Shown: positions 1-7,436 of the stretch, piece after piece
Position numbering within the stretch: position 1 is the first letter of the stretch
How the letters are laid out: each line of letters opens with the position of its first letter
From: Deltaproteobacteria bacterium
Lineage (GTDB): Bacteria; Desulfobacterota; Desulfarculia; Adiutricales; Adiutricaceae
Reading direction: 5' to 3'
Assembly: GCA_031267005.1 (NCBI GenBank)
Contig: JAIRZX010000522.1
Coordinates: forward strand, 1-18,283
DNA: 18,283 bases
Made by a program: the position numbers and the translations under genes
The notes under the pieces: model-generated
Database searches by the model: none
Told to the model about the DNA's origin: nothing
What the model saw: the letters and a program-made list of their open reading frames with translations, nothing else

Positions 1-486
1 GAGGCGCAGTCGAGCGTGACGCGCTTCTTCCTGGGGGACGTCCTGACCTTGGGGGACCCCGAGCTCTGGCTCCTGACGGGGCTGGCGGCCCTCTCGATCG
101 TCTTCTACGTCTTCCTGTACAACCGCCTCATGCTCTCCTGCGTGGCCCCGCCGGGCCACGCGGGGGGCTCGAAGGCCGACTACGTCTTCGGGGCCTTCCT
201 GGCGCTAGTGGTGGTCTCGGCCGTCCAGGCGGTGGGCGTGCTCCTGGTCTCCGCGCTCCTAATCGCCCCCGCCGCCTGCGGCAGGATGGCCGCCGGCTCA
301 GGCCGGGGCATGTTCTGGACGGCCTTCGCGGTGTCGCTCTTCTCGGGGCAGGCGGGCTTGGCCCTTTCCTACCAGCCGGCGGTGAACACCAGCACCGGGG
401 CCACCGTGGTCTTCATCTCCATCGCCGTCTGCGGCGTTGCCGCGCTGGCCAGGAAGATCAAGTCCCTGGGGGCGCCGAGATCCTGA
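1..486 (+). CDS. Metal ABC transporter permease, ABC-3 family (ZnuB/MntB/TroC type), 3' part only
   Basis: This is the C-terminal part of an integral inner-membrane permease that carries a divalent metal (zinc, manganese or iron) through an ABC importer. The frame is open to the left edge, so the true start lies outside the window; the GTG at 16 is internal. Visible features are a hydrophobic segment around LTGLAALSIVFYVFLYN, a family-typical stretch with VQAVGVLLVSALLIAPAA (the conserved GxLLVxALLxxPAA pattern of ABC-3 permeases), then two more hydrophobic helices, a short basic end (ARKIKS) and a TGA stop. The preceding ATPase and substrate-binding genes would be expected upstream, outside the window. 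The metal cannot be decided from this part. The family call is confident. Confidence 0.88.
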   Translation, partial: EAQSSVTRFFLGDVLTLGDPELWLLTGLAALSIVFYVFLYNRLMLSCVAPPGHAGGSKADYVFGAFLALVVVSAVQAVGVLLVSALLIAPAACGRMAAGSGRGMFWTAFAVSLFSGQAGLALSYQPAVNTSTGATVVFISIAVCGVAALARKIKSLGAPRS

Positions 487-488
487 CC

Positions 489-521
489 AGCCCGCCCTTC
501 CGGCCCTGCCACGGGCGGGCT
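489..521 (+). terminator. GC hairpin just after the permease gene (possible terminator without U-tract)
   Basis: A perfect 9-bp stem (AGCCCGCCC at 489-497 with GGGCGGGCT at 513-521) encloses a 15-nt loop and begins three bases after the permease stop. No T-run follows, so intrinsic termination is uncertain. It could be an mRNA 3'-end stabiliser or chance in very GC-rich DNA. Confidence 0.35.
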
Positions 522-788
522 CGGAGGCCTCGGGCCCGCCCGGCCTTCGGGCCCTGGCCAGCGCGGGCGTGGAGTCCCTGGACCGAGCCCCATTCCGGGC
601 TCGGCCCGCGCGGGCGGGGAGGCTTTTGGCCGCGCGACCTTCCGGGCACGGCCCGCGCGTGCGAAGAAGCTCTGGCCCGCTAGGCTTAACGGTCCGCGCC
701 GCCCTGCCGGGCGCCGCGTCCCTTACGCTGGAAGCGCTCGAGGGCGGCGCCTCCGGCGCGAACGCGTCGGTTCCGCGACCCGAGGCTT

Positions 789-846
789 TTCCCTTCATCC
801 GCGCCTTCCCGCCACGCGGCCTTCCCTTCATCCGCGCCTTCCCGCC
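789..846. repeat. Perfect 25-bp direct repeat, 33-bp period, two copies
   Basis: The same 25 bases (beginning TTCCCTTCATCC) occur at 789-813 and 822-846, separated by 8 bp. A third, degenerate CTTCCC block follows. The 33-bp period equals that of the array at 15168-15487, but the sequence is different. Confidence 0.85.
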
Positions 847-975
847 CGCTGCCTTCCCTTTCCCCGCTCTCCGCCCCGGCTTTCCCGCCCAGACCCTCCC
901 CCGTTTTCGCCCAGGCCGTTTTATCCAGCCTTGCCCCTTTCCGTCCCCCGCCTCCGCCGCAGGACCTGAAGGATA

Positions 976-1003
976 TTGTCATAATCCTAAAATGAGTTAT
1001 AAT
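976..1003 (+). promoter_or_regulatory. Sigma70-like promoter for the two genes at 1069-1946
   Basis: TTGTCA (976-981, five of six consensus bases) is followed after 16 bp by a perfect TATAAT (998-1003). The whole lies in an A+T-rich island in otherwise very GC-rich DNA, about 65 bases before the GTG start at 1069. This is the best promoter by eye in the window. Confidence 0.62.
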
Positions 1004-1068
1004 TAAAATGCAGTATTGCGCTGCGGAAAGTTAGAGTTCCCGCCCGCCGCCCACAGGAGCTTCCGCCG

Positions 1069-1383
1069 GTGACACAGCCCCTCCACCCCTTCAACCAGGC
1101 CTACCTGCACCTCCCCGCCGTAAACGGCTTTACGGCGGCCCAGGCCCAGGCCGGGGAGGAGCAGACGAGGCTGTTCCGGCTGGAGCAGGCCCGGGAGCTC
1201 CACCGCGACACGGTGGAGCGCGTGGCCGAGACCATGGGCGCGGTGAGGGTCAACCCGGTCCATCCCGATCCGGGCGGCAGGAACCGCGCCAGGTACGAGC
1301 CAGCATTCAAGAAGAGGGCAAGGAAGGCGTCCGAGGATCCCTTTCTCGCCCCCGTGGAGCAGGTGGTGGACCGGAGGGTCTGA
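1069..1383 (+). CDS. Small protein of unknown function (104 aa)
   Basis: I do not recognise this protein. The GTG start is supported by AGGAG at 1055-1059 (9-base spacing) and by the promoter at 976-1003. Codon third positions are strongly G/C, as in the confident genes, so it is probably real. The product is hydrophilic, without a signal peptide or membrane helix. The middle is helix-prone and charged (about residues 26-55, AQAGEEQTRLFRLEQ then ARELHRDTVERVAETM), and the C-terminal third is basic, with KKRARK near residue 82. It lies 32 bp upstream of the coiled-coil protein gene and probably shares its transcript. No domain suggests a reaction; a structural or adaptor role would be guesswork. 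Confidence 0.68.
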   Translation: MTQPLHPFNQAYLHLPAVNGFTAAQAQAGEEQTRLFRLEQARELHRDTVERVAETMGAVRVNPVHPDPGGRNRARYEPAFKKRARKASEDPFLAPVEQVVDRRV

Positions 1384-1415
1384 CCGCCCCGGCCCGGCAA
1401 GGGGGCCAGAACCTT

Positions 1416-1946
1416 TTGGAGCTTTCGATAAACGATGTCATCCTCCTCCAGACCGGCCTGGAGATATTCCTGGTGTTCCTCCTGGCCGCGCTCCTTTGGC
1501 GCACCTGGAAGAGGCCGCCGTCCGGCCCCGGCGAATCGGTCCCGGAGGATCTGAAGGCGGCGATCGAGCGCTTCGTGGCGGAGTCGGAAAGCATATCCGT
1601 TGCCTTCTCCCGGAACCTCGAAGCCAAGAGGGCCCTTTCGGCGGAACTGGTGCAGAAGCTCGACGCGAGGCTCGAACTGTACCGCGAAGTCCTCTCCCGT
1701 ACAGAGGCCGCGGTGGAGGAGTCGCTCGACAGGCTGGAGAAGATCGAGCGGGAGGGCCGCATGGCCCCCCCTTCCGCTTCGGCAGCTGCCGACCAGAAGG
1801 CCAACCCCGCCGCTCCCGAGGTGCGGGCCCTGGTCCTTAAGCTCCGCAAGGAGGGACTGAAGGTCGAGGACATCGCCGTTCGTTCGAGGCTCCACCGCGG
1901 CGAAGTGGAACTCATACTGGAAGTCGAGCGCGGGTTCGACGTCTGA
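1416..1946 (+). CDS. Membrane-anchored coiled-coil protein with C-terminal HTH-like motif (DUF2802/DUF6115-like)
   Basis: The product is 176 aa. It has one N-terminal membrane helix (about residues 8-27, containing LEIFLVFLLAALLW), a long charged coiled coil (about 45-120), a Pro/Ala-rich linker (about 122-135) and a C-terminal segment with KLRKEGLKVEDIAVRSRL followed by HRGEVELILEVER. That end resembles the HTH-like tail of DUF2802 and DUF6115 proteins, in which a 'GEVELIL' motif closes the domain; the family name comes from memory of that pattern. The start is taken as TTG at 1416, with AAGGGGG at 1399-1405 as ribosome site, because no ATG or GTG fits before the membrane helix. It follows the 104-aa gene by 32 bp, so co-transcription is likely. 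It probably faces the cytoplasm from the inner membrane; its partner is unknown. Confidence 0.72.
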   Translation: MELSINDVILLQTGLEIFLVFLLAALLWRTWKRPPSGPGESVPEDLKAAIERFVAESESISVAFSRNLEAKRALSAELVQKLDARLELYREVLSRTEAAVEESLDRLEKIEREGRMAPPSASAAADQKANPAAPEVRALVLKLRKEGLKVEDIAVRSRLHRGEVELILEVERGFDV

Positions 1947-2342
1947 GGCCCGTCCGGGCCCCGCCGCCGGTTCCTGCGGCCGTTGCGCCGGGCAAGGCAA
2001 CTCCCCTTCCGGGCGGCTGTTAGCCCTGCGCATGACGGCGGAGGTTGAAAGCGGCGAGGGCGACGCAGGGCGGCGGTTAGCTGTTGTAAAAACGGGCGTC
2101 CAAGGAGGCTTTTGGCAGACGGGCGTCGGCGGCTCGAGTGGCTCGCGGCGAGACGCTCGACGCGGATGGCCCGGAGTCCAGGCGCTCGGGGCCCCAGGCG
2201 CGAACGGGCCAAGCGCGGGAGGTTGCCCTTGCGGGCCAGGCATGCAGGCCTTGCAGGCCAGGAATGCAGGCCTTGCGGGCCAGGAATGCAGGCCTTGCGG
2301 GGCAGGAATGCAGGAATGCAGGAAGGCGGGAAGTCCGGAGCC
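1947..2342. other. Gene-free spacer, partly a decayed duplicate of the phosphorylase downstream flank
   Basis: No credible gene. From about 2200 the sequence parallels the region just downstream of the intact phosphorylase (about 9060-9110): both have an ACGGGCC and CCTTGCGGGCC block followed by GGGAAGTCCG just before the stop-codon position. The remnant copy has gained the 22-bp tandem repeat listed separately. A small palindrome (GGCCCG/CGGGCC) sits right after the stop at 1946 without a T-run. Confidence 0.5.
2235..2326. repeat. 22-bp tandem repeat, about 3.5 copies plus 8-bp sub-repeats
   Basis: Units run 2235-2256, 2257-2278 and 2279-2300, with a partial fourth at 2301-2313. Each has the core CAGGAATGCAGGCCTTGC; the first has one C in place of A and differs near its end. 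Two further 8-bp GAATGCAG steps follow (2306-2321). The block lies downstream of the broken phosphorylase copy. Confidence 0.9.
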
Positions 2343-2945
2343 CTGCGCGAAGGCCCGCTGGACGCCCTTGAAGAGCGCCTCCGGACCTTGGGGAAGCCCG
2401 GGCCGTGTCCCTGAAGCCCTCGCCAGCTCCCGTCCGGCAGGAATTCGCCGGCAACGGGCAGGGCGGCGGCCAAGGCCCGCCCCCTGAAGCCAGACGCCGC
2501 GAACGGCGCGGAGACCGCCATCCCCGCCGCTGCGGCCTCCCGCGCCATGAAGGCGTTCCGGAACTCCCCCAGTTTCCCTGGAGGGCCCGTCTGCGGGCCG
2601 CGCCGGCCCCGCGCAGACGTCCTGCGGGGCTGGAGCGCGGCTCCGGGCCGGGCTCGAGCGCCGCCGGGTTTCGGTAGGAGGCGCCATCGCCGGAGAAGGC
2701 CGGGGACGCGCGAAGAGGTCCCCCGCCTTGAACTCCCCCGTCGAGCGATTCCGCGAAGCCGGCGAACAGCGCTTTCTTCGACCCGCCGCCGATGGGGGAT
2801 CTCCAGGGCCATGGCCGCCGTCGGGGCCCACCGTGAACGGGCCCGCCAGGAAGTGGTCCATGCCGCTGAGGCTCGACGTCCCCCCCATCATTAAGACGCT
2901 CGCCTTGGACTTAAGGGGCTCCGGCGCCCGCGCTGGAGCGCGGCC
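2343..2945 (-). pseudogene. Decayed nucleoside phosphorylase copy (paralogue of 9115-9837)
   Basis: Pieces of the intact phosphorylase at 9115-9837 recur here in order but in shifting frames. In minus-strand order: AALQR, MMGGTS followed by DHFLAGP (around 2891-2835), MALEI (2812), GEFKAGDLF (about 2730), an FRNAF segment aligning with the intact LRDAF, then SGFRGRALAAAL, EFLPDGSW, and finally ALFKGVQRAFA (about 2343-2380). At least four frameshifts are needed to join them. The stop is also lost: TAG in the intact gene is CAG at 2345-2343. The N-terminal ~35 residues are missing and replaced by autotransporter-derived DNA. No functional enzyme can be made. The long open frames across this stretch on both strands are by-products of high GC. 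Confidence 0.88.
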
Positions 2946-2959
2946 GGGTGGCCCCGGTT

Positions 2960-3190
2960 CTCCCTCGTGTACTCGTCGCGGAGTAGCCCGGCGCGGACCG
3001 GGAGTTCAAGGCGGAAGCGCCCCGGCCCGGTATCGTTAAAGTCCGGGCGAGCCCGCCCCGCCTTAATGGCGCGTGCCTCCGCCGTCGCGGCAGGAGCGCG
3101 TGCCGCCGCCGTCGCCCCGGACGGGAGCGGCGGCGGCGGAGCTGAAGGCGTCGCGGGAGCGGTTAGCGCGTTCGGGGAAGGCGCCCGCGG
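2960..3190 (-). pseudogene. Fragment of an autotransporter beta-domain (relic of a copy of the gene at 3264-6656)
   Basis: Read on the minus strand, this contains DFNDTGPGRFRLELPVRAG then LLRDEYT, matching DFNDSGTGRFYAELSGRAG then QVRNEYS of the intact autotransporter beta-domain. Nucleotide similarity covers about 2960-3185 and corresponds to about 3755-3960 of the intact gene (residues roughly 899-967). Only this inner slice of the barrel is present, with no protease part and no C-terminal strand. The slice is joined directly to the phosphorylase relic and starts about 75 bp past the stop of the intact autotransporter. It is a dead fragment from duplication and rearrangement. Confidence 0.85.
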
Positions 3191-3263
3191 CAAGGCGTGA
3201 CGCCTTCGGCCTCCGCTTGTCCTTTGTTGCCGGGCGGGGAAAATGGAACCCGGCGGGATACGG

Positions 3264-6200
3264 CTAGAACTCCACGCGGGCCTGGAAGCCTCCCGTCGCT
3301 CCCTCCCTCTTGCCGGTGTAGCCCTGGACGCCAAGGTCGAAGAACAGGGGGAGTGAGGGCGAGGGCCGCAGGGTCAGGCCCAGCTCGCCTACGCCCGTGT
3401 CCCCGCGCAGGGAGGGGGCGTCGATGGGGACGCCGTTGGCGGCCGCCCGCGCCGCGCCGCCGAACTCGCGCTCCCAGGCCGCGCCCGCGTACGGCGACGC
3501 GCAGTCGTTCGCGGCGTACGAGATCCGCGCTCCCAGACGGACGCGGGAGGAGTCGGCGTCGTCGAACCTCACCGGATCCCCCGTGGAGAGCGTCAGCGAG
3601 TCGCCTTTTTGCCGCGTCCAGAAGTACTTTCCGGAGAGATCGAAGCTGGCCCTGTCGGAGACGTTACAGACGAAGCCCAGTGCGGCATGGATGCCGTAGT
3701 AGGGTACGGAGCTTTCGTAGCGGGCCGCGCGCCCGGTGACGGGGTCCCTCAGATCGGCGCTGGAGTACTCGTTGCGTACTTGCCCGGCGCGGCCCGAGAG
3801 TTCGGCGTAGAAGCGTCCCGTCCCGGAATCGTTGAAGTCCATGCGGGCTAACGCGCCCCCCCCGAAATGGCGTATGTCGCCTTCCCCGCGGACGGAAGCG
3901 GCGTTGCCGAAGGAGTTGTAGGTGTCGTAGGAGCCGTTGCCGTATTCGAAGAACGCGCCGAGCGTGAGCCGTCCCGCGCCCGTTTCAGCTCCCCGGGACA
4001 GCCCGGCCGTGAGCGACAGGCTGCTCAAGTCCACGTGCGAGCCGGTGTTGTTCCGGATCCTGCCTATCGAAGCCGCGCCGAAGGCGCCGAAGCCGGTGCC
4101 CCCTCCGGCGCCGGCCGTGGCGGCCTTCACCGCTTCGGCGATGCCCTGCCCGGCGGCGAGATCGGCCGCCTGGTTTACCAGCGCCGTCCCCGCGAGGAAT
4201 CCCTCGGACAGGGCCTTGGCCCCCGGAAGCGCGCTGCTTCCTGCTAGCTTGGCCTGAAGGGCCTGGCCCGATACGCCAAGCGCGTAGGTGTGGAGCAGGG
4301 TCACGCCCTGCTGGGCCGTGGCGGTAAGGCTTGCCGGAGCCAAGGTTCCGCTAAAGGTGTCCGCGGTGACGATGTCGAAGCTGCCGCTTGGCATGGCGCC
4401 GCCCGCCAGGTTCGAAAGTTCCACGGCCGTGCCTGAGACGTCGGCGTTCCCGCCGACGACGAGCCGGTTGGATGTCCCGTCGCGCAGGATGGTTACGCGG
4501 ATGACCCCGCTGTTCTCAACGTTTTTCCCGACCGTAAGGCTGCTTCCGGGAGCGTCGGGGAGTCCGGGGGCCAGGGTCCCGGACGAAGTCAGGTTTCCCT
4601 TCACCAGCCCGTTTCCGCTGAAGGCAGCCCCGTCGGAAACGGCCACGTCGCCCGCGAGGCTCGCCGCTCCGTCGGCCATGCCGGTCCGGCCGAGGGCGAT
4701 TTCGCCTTTGTCGACTATCGTGGGACCCAGGTAGGTGTTGGCGCCTGCCAGGGTCAGCTTTCCCGCGCCGGTCATGCGTAGGCCCACGTCAAGACCGTCA
4801 AGGCCTCGGTTAAACGGATCGTGGGAGGGCGTGGGAGCCCCTATCCCGCCCGTGGCCGCTACCGGGTAATTGGTATCTGTCGTCTTCACCTGCCCTACGC
4901 CGTTGTACCATACGCTGCTGTATCCCGACGTGTCCACTTCGTAAATCGCGTATTGTTTAACGGCGTCGGAACCGAAGGCGTATTCAGCGAGGTCCTCGTC
5001 GTTCATGCGGTTGGCGTCCAGCCAGGCGGGCCCCCTCACGGCCGCCCCGGCGTTTACGACGCCCATTCCGAACAGCGACAGGTACTCGTCGTCGGTTACG
5101 ACGTGGACGTTATAAAGCTTGCCGTGATCTGCTGGGGCCCAAAGCTCGGCGGGGTCTCGGTTGCGGTCAGGATTGTCCAGCGCTGTTTCAATAGCGCCAG
5201 TAAATTCATCAAAGGGAATGTTTTTGACGTCAGACGTTTCCAGCAGGCGTCCGATTTGTTCTCCGTAATCAGCGATAATTCCGGAGAGCAGTTGTGTTCC
5301 GCCGAGCACGTCGTCCAAATCATAGCCTTCGTCTTCGATAAACGTATCCGGAATGGTGACGCTGACCATGTAGTCTCCTGACGAATCTTCGGGCAATTGG
5401 ATCAGGAACGGAGGCAGGCCGCCCAGGTCGTTTAGGTGGGCGGCAGTGGAAAGCAGCGTGTCGGCCAGCTGTTTGCCGTCCATCCAGGGGAAGGCTTCCT
5501 TGACAAGCGCCGCCACTCCGGAAACATGGGGGGCCGCCATTGAAGTGCCTGAAATTTTTTCGTAGAAATCAGGAGGCCCCACGGACGAGTAAATGTCCAC
5601 GCCCGGCGCGAGAAGGGTGTAATGGGCCGAACCGTTGGACGTGTTGGAAAACGAGGGGATAAAGTCAATTCTGGCCGTGGTTGCCGCGGCATCGGTTGGG
5701 TTGTACGTTTCAGGGTCGAAGGCCGCCACGTTTATCATGTTACGGGAAAGGGCGAGCAGATTGTCATCCGGTATAGCGAAATTATTGAGCACGTTATCTT
5801 CGTAATCGCCGAAACCGCCTCCGATCAGGCTTGCTCCCGTCACCAGCGTCGGCAAAGCGGAGGGCAAGCCGGACGAGCTCGTCCCTTCGTTGCCCGAGCT
5901 GAATACCAGAAGGGTTCCCCGTTCCGCCAGGGCGGCCATGGGGGTTGCGGTAGCCTCCAAAGCACCAATAAATTGGGTGCCCCATCCGGCGTAGCTTTCC
6001 AGATGCCCGCCATTTTGTGCCCAGCTGTTGTTGACAATGGGGATAAACGTGCCGTAACCGACAAGAAACTTTAACGCCTCGTCCGCGGCATCCTTGCCAG
6101 CATACTCCGCTGTCGGGGTGCCGAGGGCGACCAGCGTGAAGACGTCCGCGTCGTAAGCGACCCCGTGCATCCCTTCGCGGTTGAGCGCGGCCGCTATCGT

Positions 6201-6656
6201 TCCAGTCACGTGGACTCCGTGCCAGTCGTCGCCGTCCACGACGAATATTTTTTCAACGTACCCGCCGTTTGAGACTTTTGAACTGAATTCCGGGTGATCC
6301 TTAAAAAACGCGCAGTCCAGGATTCCCACGGTAACGCCCTTCCCCGAGTAGCCCAGTTCGTAGGCGGCGGCCGCGTTCACCCCGTCCAGCCCGTTTCCCT
6401 TAATGTATTCTTCAGTCCTGAAGGCGGCCGCGGCCGCGCCCATCGCGTGGGGCGCGGAACCGGCGAAGGGCAGGAACGCGAAGAAGAAGGCCGCGAAAAC
6501 GGCGGTCGAGAAGGCCCTGCAGGTCCCGGCCGATAGTGCCCGGCGGCAGGGTCCGGTCCGGACTGGGCCCGTCTGGCGGAAGCCTGGATTCCGCCCCCTT
6601 TCTCGGGAGCCGGCGCGGACGGCGGCAGGCCCTGGAGCGCGGGGCGCGGCATTCAT
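3264..6656 (-). CDS. Subtilisin-like (S8) autotransporter serine protease
   Basis: This 1130-aa type Va secreted protease is predicted to reach the cell surface through its own C-terminal barrel. Residues 1-48 are an Arg-rich extension; 49-71 form a signal-peptide core (AFSTAVFAAFFFAFLPFAG) with likely cleavage near SAPHA. The S8 domain (about 80-590) has its triad intact: D114 in GILD, H146 in HGVHVTG and S372 in GTSMAAPHVSG, plus oxyanion N256 in SSGN. Around 630-660 lies a passenger-associated strand repeat (GKLTLAGANTYLGPT), followed by a Gly/Ser-rich beta-helix-like stretch. The last ~275 residues form the translocator and end in RVEF, the terminal Phe expected for BAM insertion. The ATG at 6656 is chosen for its AGGAG with 8-base spacing. 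The protease-coding part (about 5060-6420) is visibly richer in A/T than the rest. The substrate is unknown; relatives such as NalP and SphB1 process surface proteins. Confidence 0.95.
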   Translation of the reverse strand: MNAAPRAPGPAAVRAGSRERGRNPGFRQTGPVRTGPCRRALSAGTCRAFSTAVFAAFFFAFLPFAGSAPHAMGAAAAAFRTEEYIKGNGLDGVNAAAAYELGYSGKGVTVGILDCAFFKDHPEFSSKVSNGGYVEKIFVVDGDDWHGVHVTGTIAAALNREGMHGVAYDADVFTLVALGTPTAEYAGKDAADEALKFLVGYGTFIPIVNNSWAQNGGHLESYAGWGTQFIGALEATATPMAALAERGTLLVFSSGNEGTSSSGLPSALPTLVTGASLIGGGFGDYEDNVLNNFAIPDDNLLALSRNMINVAAFDPETYNPTDAAATTARIDFIPSFSNTSNGSAHYTLLAPGVDIYSSVGPPDFYEKISGTSMAAPHVSGVAALVKEAFPWMDGKQLADTLLSTAAHLNDLGGLPPFLIQLPEDSSGDYMVSVTIPDTFIEDEGYDLDDVLGGTQLLSGIIADYGEQIGRLLETSDVKNIPFDEFTGAIETALDNPDRNRDPAELWAPADHGKLYNVHVVTDDEYLSLFGMGVVNAGAAVRGPAWLDANRMNDEDLAEYAFGSDAVKQYAIYEVDTSGYSSVWYNGVGQVKTTDTNYPVAATGGIGAPTPSHDPFNRGLDGLDVGLRMTGAGKLTLAGANTYLGPTIVDKGEIALGRTGMADGAASLAGDVAVSDGAAFSGNGLVKGNLTSSGTLAPGLPDAPGSSLTVGKNVENSGVIRVTILRDGTSNRLVVGGNADVSGTAVELSNLAGGAMPSGSFDIVTADTFSGTLAPASLTATAQQGVTLLHTYALGVSGQALQAKLAGSSALPGAKALSEGFLAGTALVNQAADLAAGQGIAEAVKAATAGAGGGTGFGAFGAASIGRIRNNTGSHVDLSSLSLTAGLSRGAETGAGRLTLGAFFEYGNGSYDTYNSFGNAASVRGEGDIRHFGGGALARMDFNDSGTGRFYAELSGRAGQVRNEYSSADLRDPVTGRAARYESSVPYYGIHAALGFVCNVSDRASFDLSGKYFWTRQKGDSLTLSTGDPVRFDDADSSRVRLGARISYAANDCASPYAGAAWEREFGGAARAAANGVPIDAPSLRGDTGVGELGLTLRPSPSLPLFFDLGVQGYTGKREGATGGFQARVEF

Positions 6657-7012
6657 GGGCAAGTCTCCTGGAAGGGTCGGCCGCTGGGAGGCGGGACGTC
6701 GGGGCTGGCTTTCCACGCTGCTTCCCGGGCGGCTCCGCCATGACGTCCGGAGGCGCCCGGAATGAGGCTCGGGCGGACGGCGGGAGAGGCGCGGGTGTCC
6801 GCCGCAAACGATCGTGGCGGCCCGCAAGCGAGTTCAAGGCGGGTTGCCGGTTCTCCTGCGGAATACAGGTTTTGTCGCCGGAAGTTAACGGGCGTCCGCA
6901 GGTTTCCTGCTGCTTGTTCGGGATTTAATTTTCTTCGGCGCACTGTCGTAGGCGGGTCTTTCGGGTCCAGTTAACAGGGGGGAGGGCGTTCGAACCCTTT
7001 AATTTCTTAGAC

Positions 7013-7041
7013 TATATATCATTCCATTTTCAAAACGTCAA
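7013..7041 (-). promoter_or_regulatory. Candidate sigma70-like promoter facing the autotransporter gene
   Basis: On the minus strand, TTGACG (7041-7036) is followed after 17 bp by TATATA (7018-7013), inside an AT-rich island at about 7005-7065. Transcription would run toward the autotransporter and leave an untranslated leader of about 350 nt. Within that leader an open frame (GTG at 6943) ends in a TGA that overlaps the autotransporter ATG; I cannot tell whether it is translated. Confidence 0.5.
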
Positions 7042-7436
7042 TAAATTTTTTCCGGTTCAAATGTTCGCCGACCGCACCGTCAGTAATCATTTCATACAAA
7101 ATTTACATGTTAATCAGTATTTTCCCTGGAGCTTGCTTAGCTCCATCGAGAGCAGTTACCGCGTCTTTTACAGGATGACAGCCGCGGAAAATTTGCTCCC
7201 AGACGGGCAGTCCGTTCCAATCGTTTATAATTATTCCAACCGGCGGCGTAGTGACTCTCCTTCGCCCGCGGCTAGGAGCGCCGGGCCAGGGCGGTGCGGC
7301 GGCAGGCCAGAGTTTTCCGCCGTCCGCTCCCGAAGCGCATGCGCGCGGGGAATCCTAAACCGGCGGCGAAGTTACCCGATCTGCCCTGCTGGCCCGCGTT
7401 CCGCTGGTTAAGGCATCGCGTCGGCAGCTCCTGCTG

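Larger units (their letters stand above)
487..975. other. Gene-free GC-rich spacer with short direct repeats
   Basis: No reading frame here looks like a protein; the open frames are Arg/Pro/Ala-rich products of high GC. The first half is full of GC palindromes and has an imperfect 24-bp repeat (593-616 and 640-663, two mismatches). The second half turns pyrimidine-rich on the + strand (CTTCCC motifs, about 780-950) before the A+T-rich promoter island at 970-1012. Confidence 0.6.

Noticed and set aside
1101..2891. Very long minus-strand open frames (596 and 501 codons) over 1101-2891
   Set aside because: They run antisense through the supported genes at 1069-1946 and through the broken phosphorylase, and their translation is Arg/Pro/Ser-rich with frame-shifted fragments. 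High GC makes stop codons rare.
2343..3190. Insertion sequence or transposon as cause of the duplicated gene fragments
   Set aside because: No transposase-like frame, terminal inverted repeats or target duplications are visible around the relics.
3192..3206. AAGGCGT-G-ACGCCTT palindrome as terminator of the autotransporter gene
   Set aside because: The loop would be a single base, which cannot form a normal hairpin, and no T-run follows on the minus strand.
6975..7000. tRNA, from a T-loop-like GTTCGAAC word
   Set aside because: The stem around it does not pair properly on either strand, and no anticodon arm or acceptor stem can be drawn in the flanking 60-70 bases.
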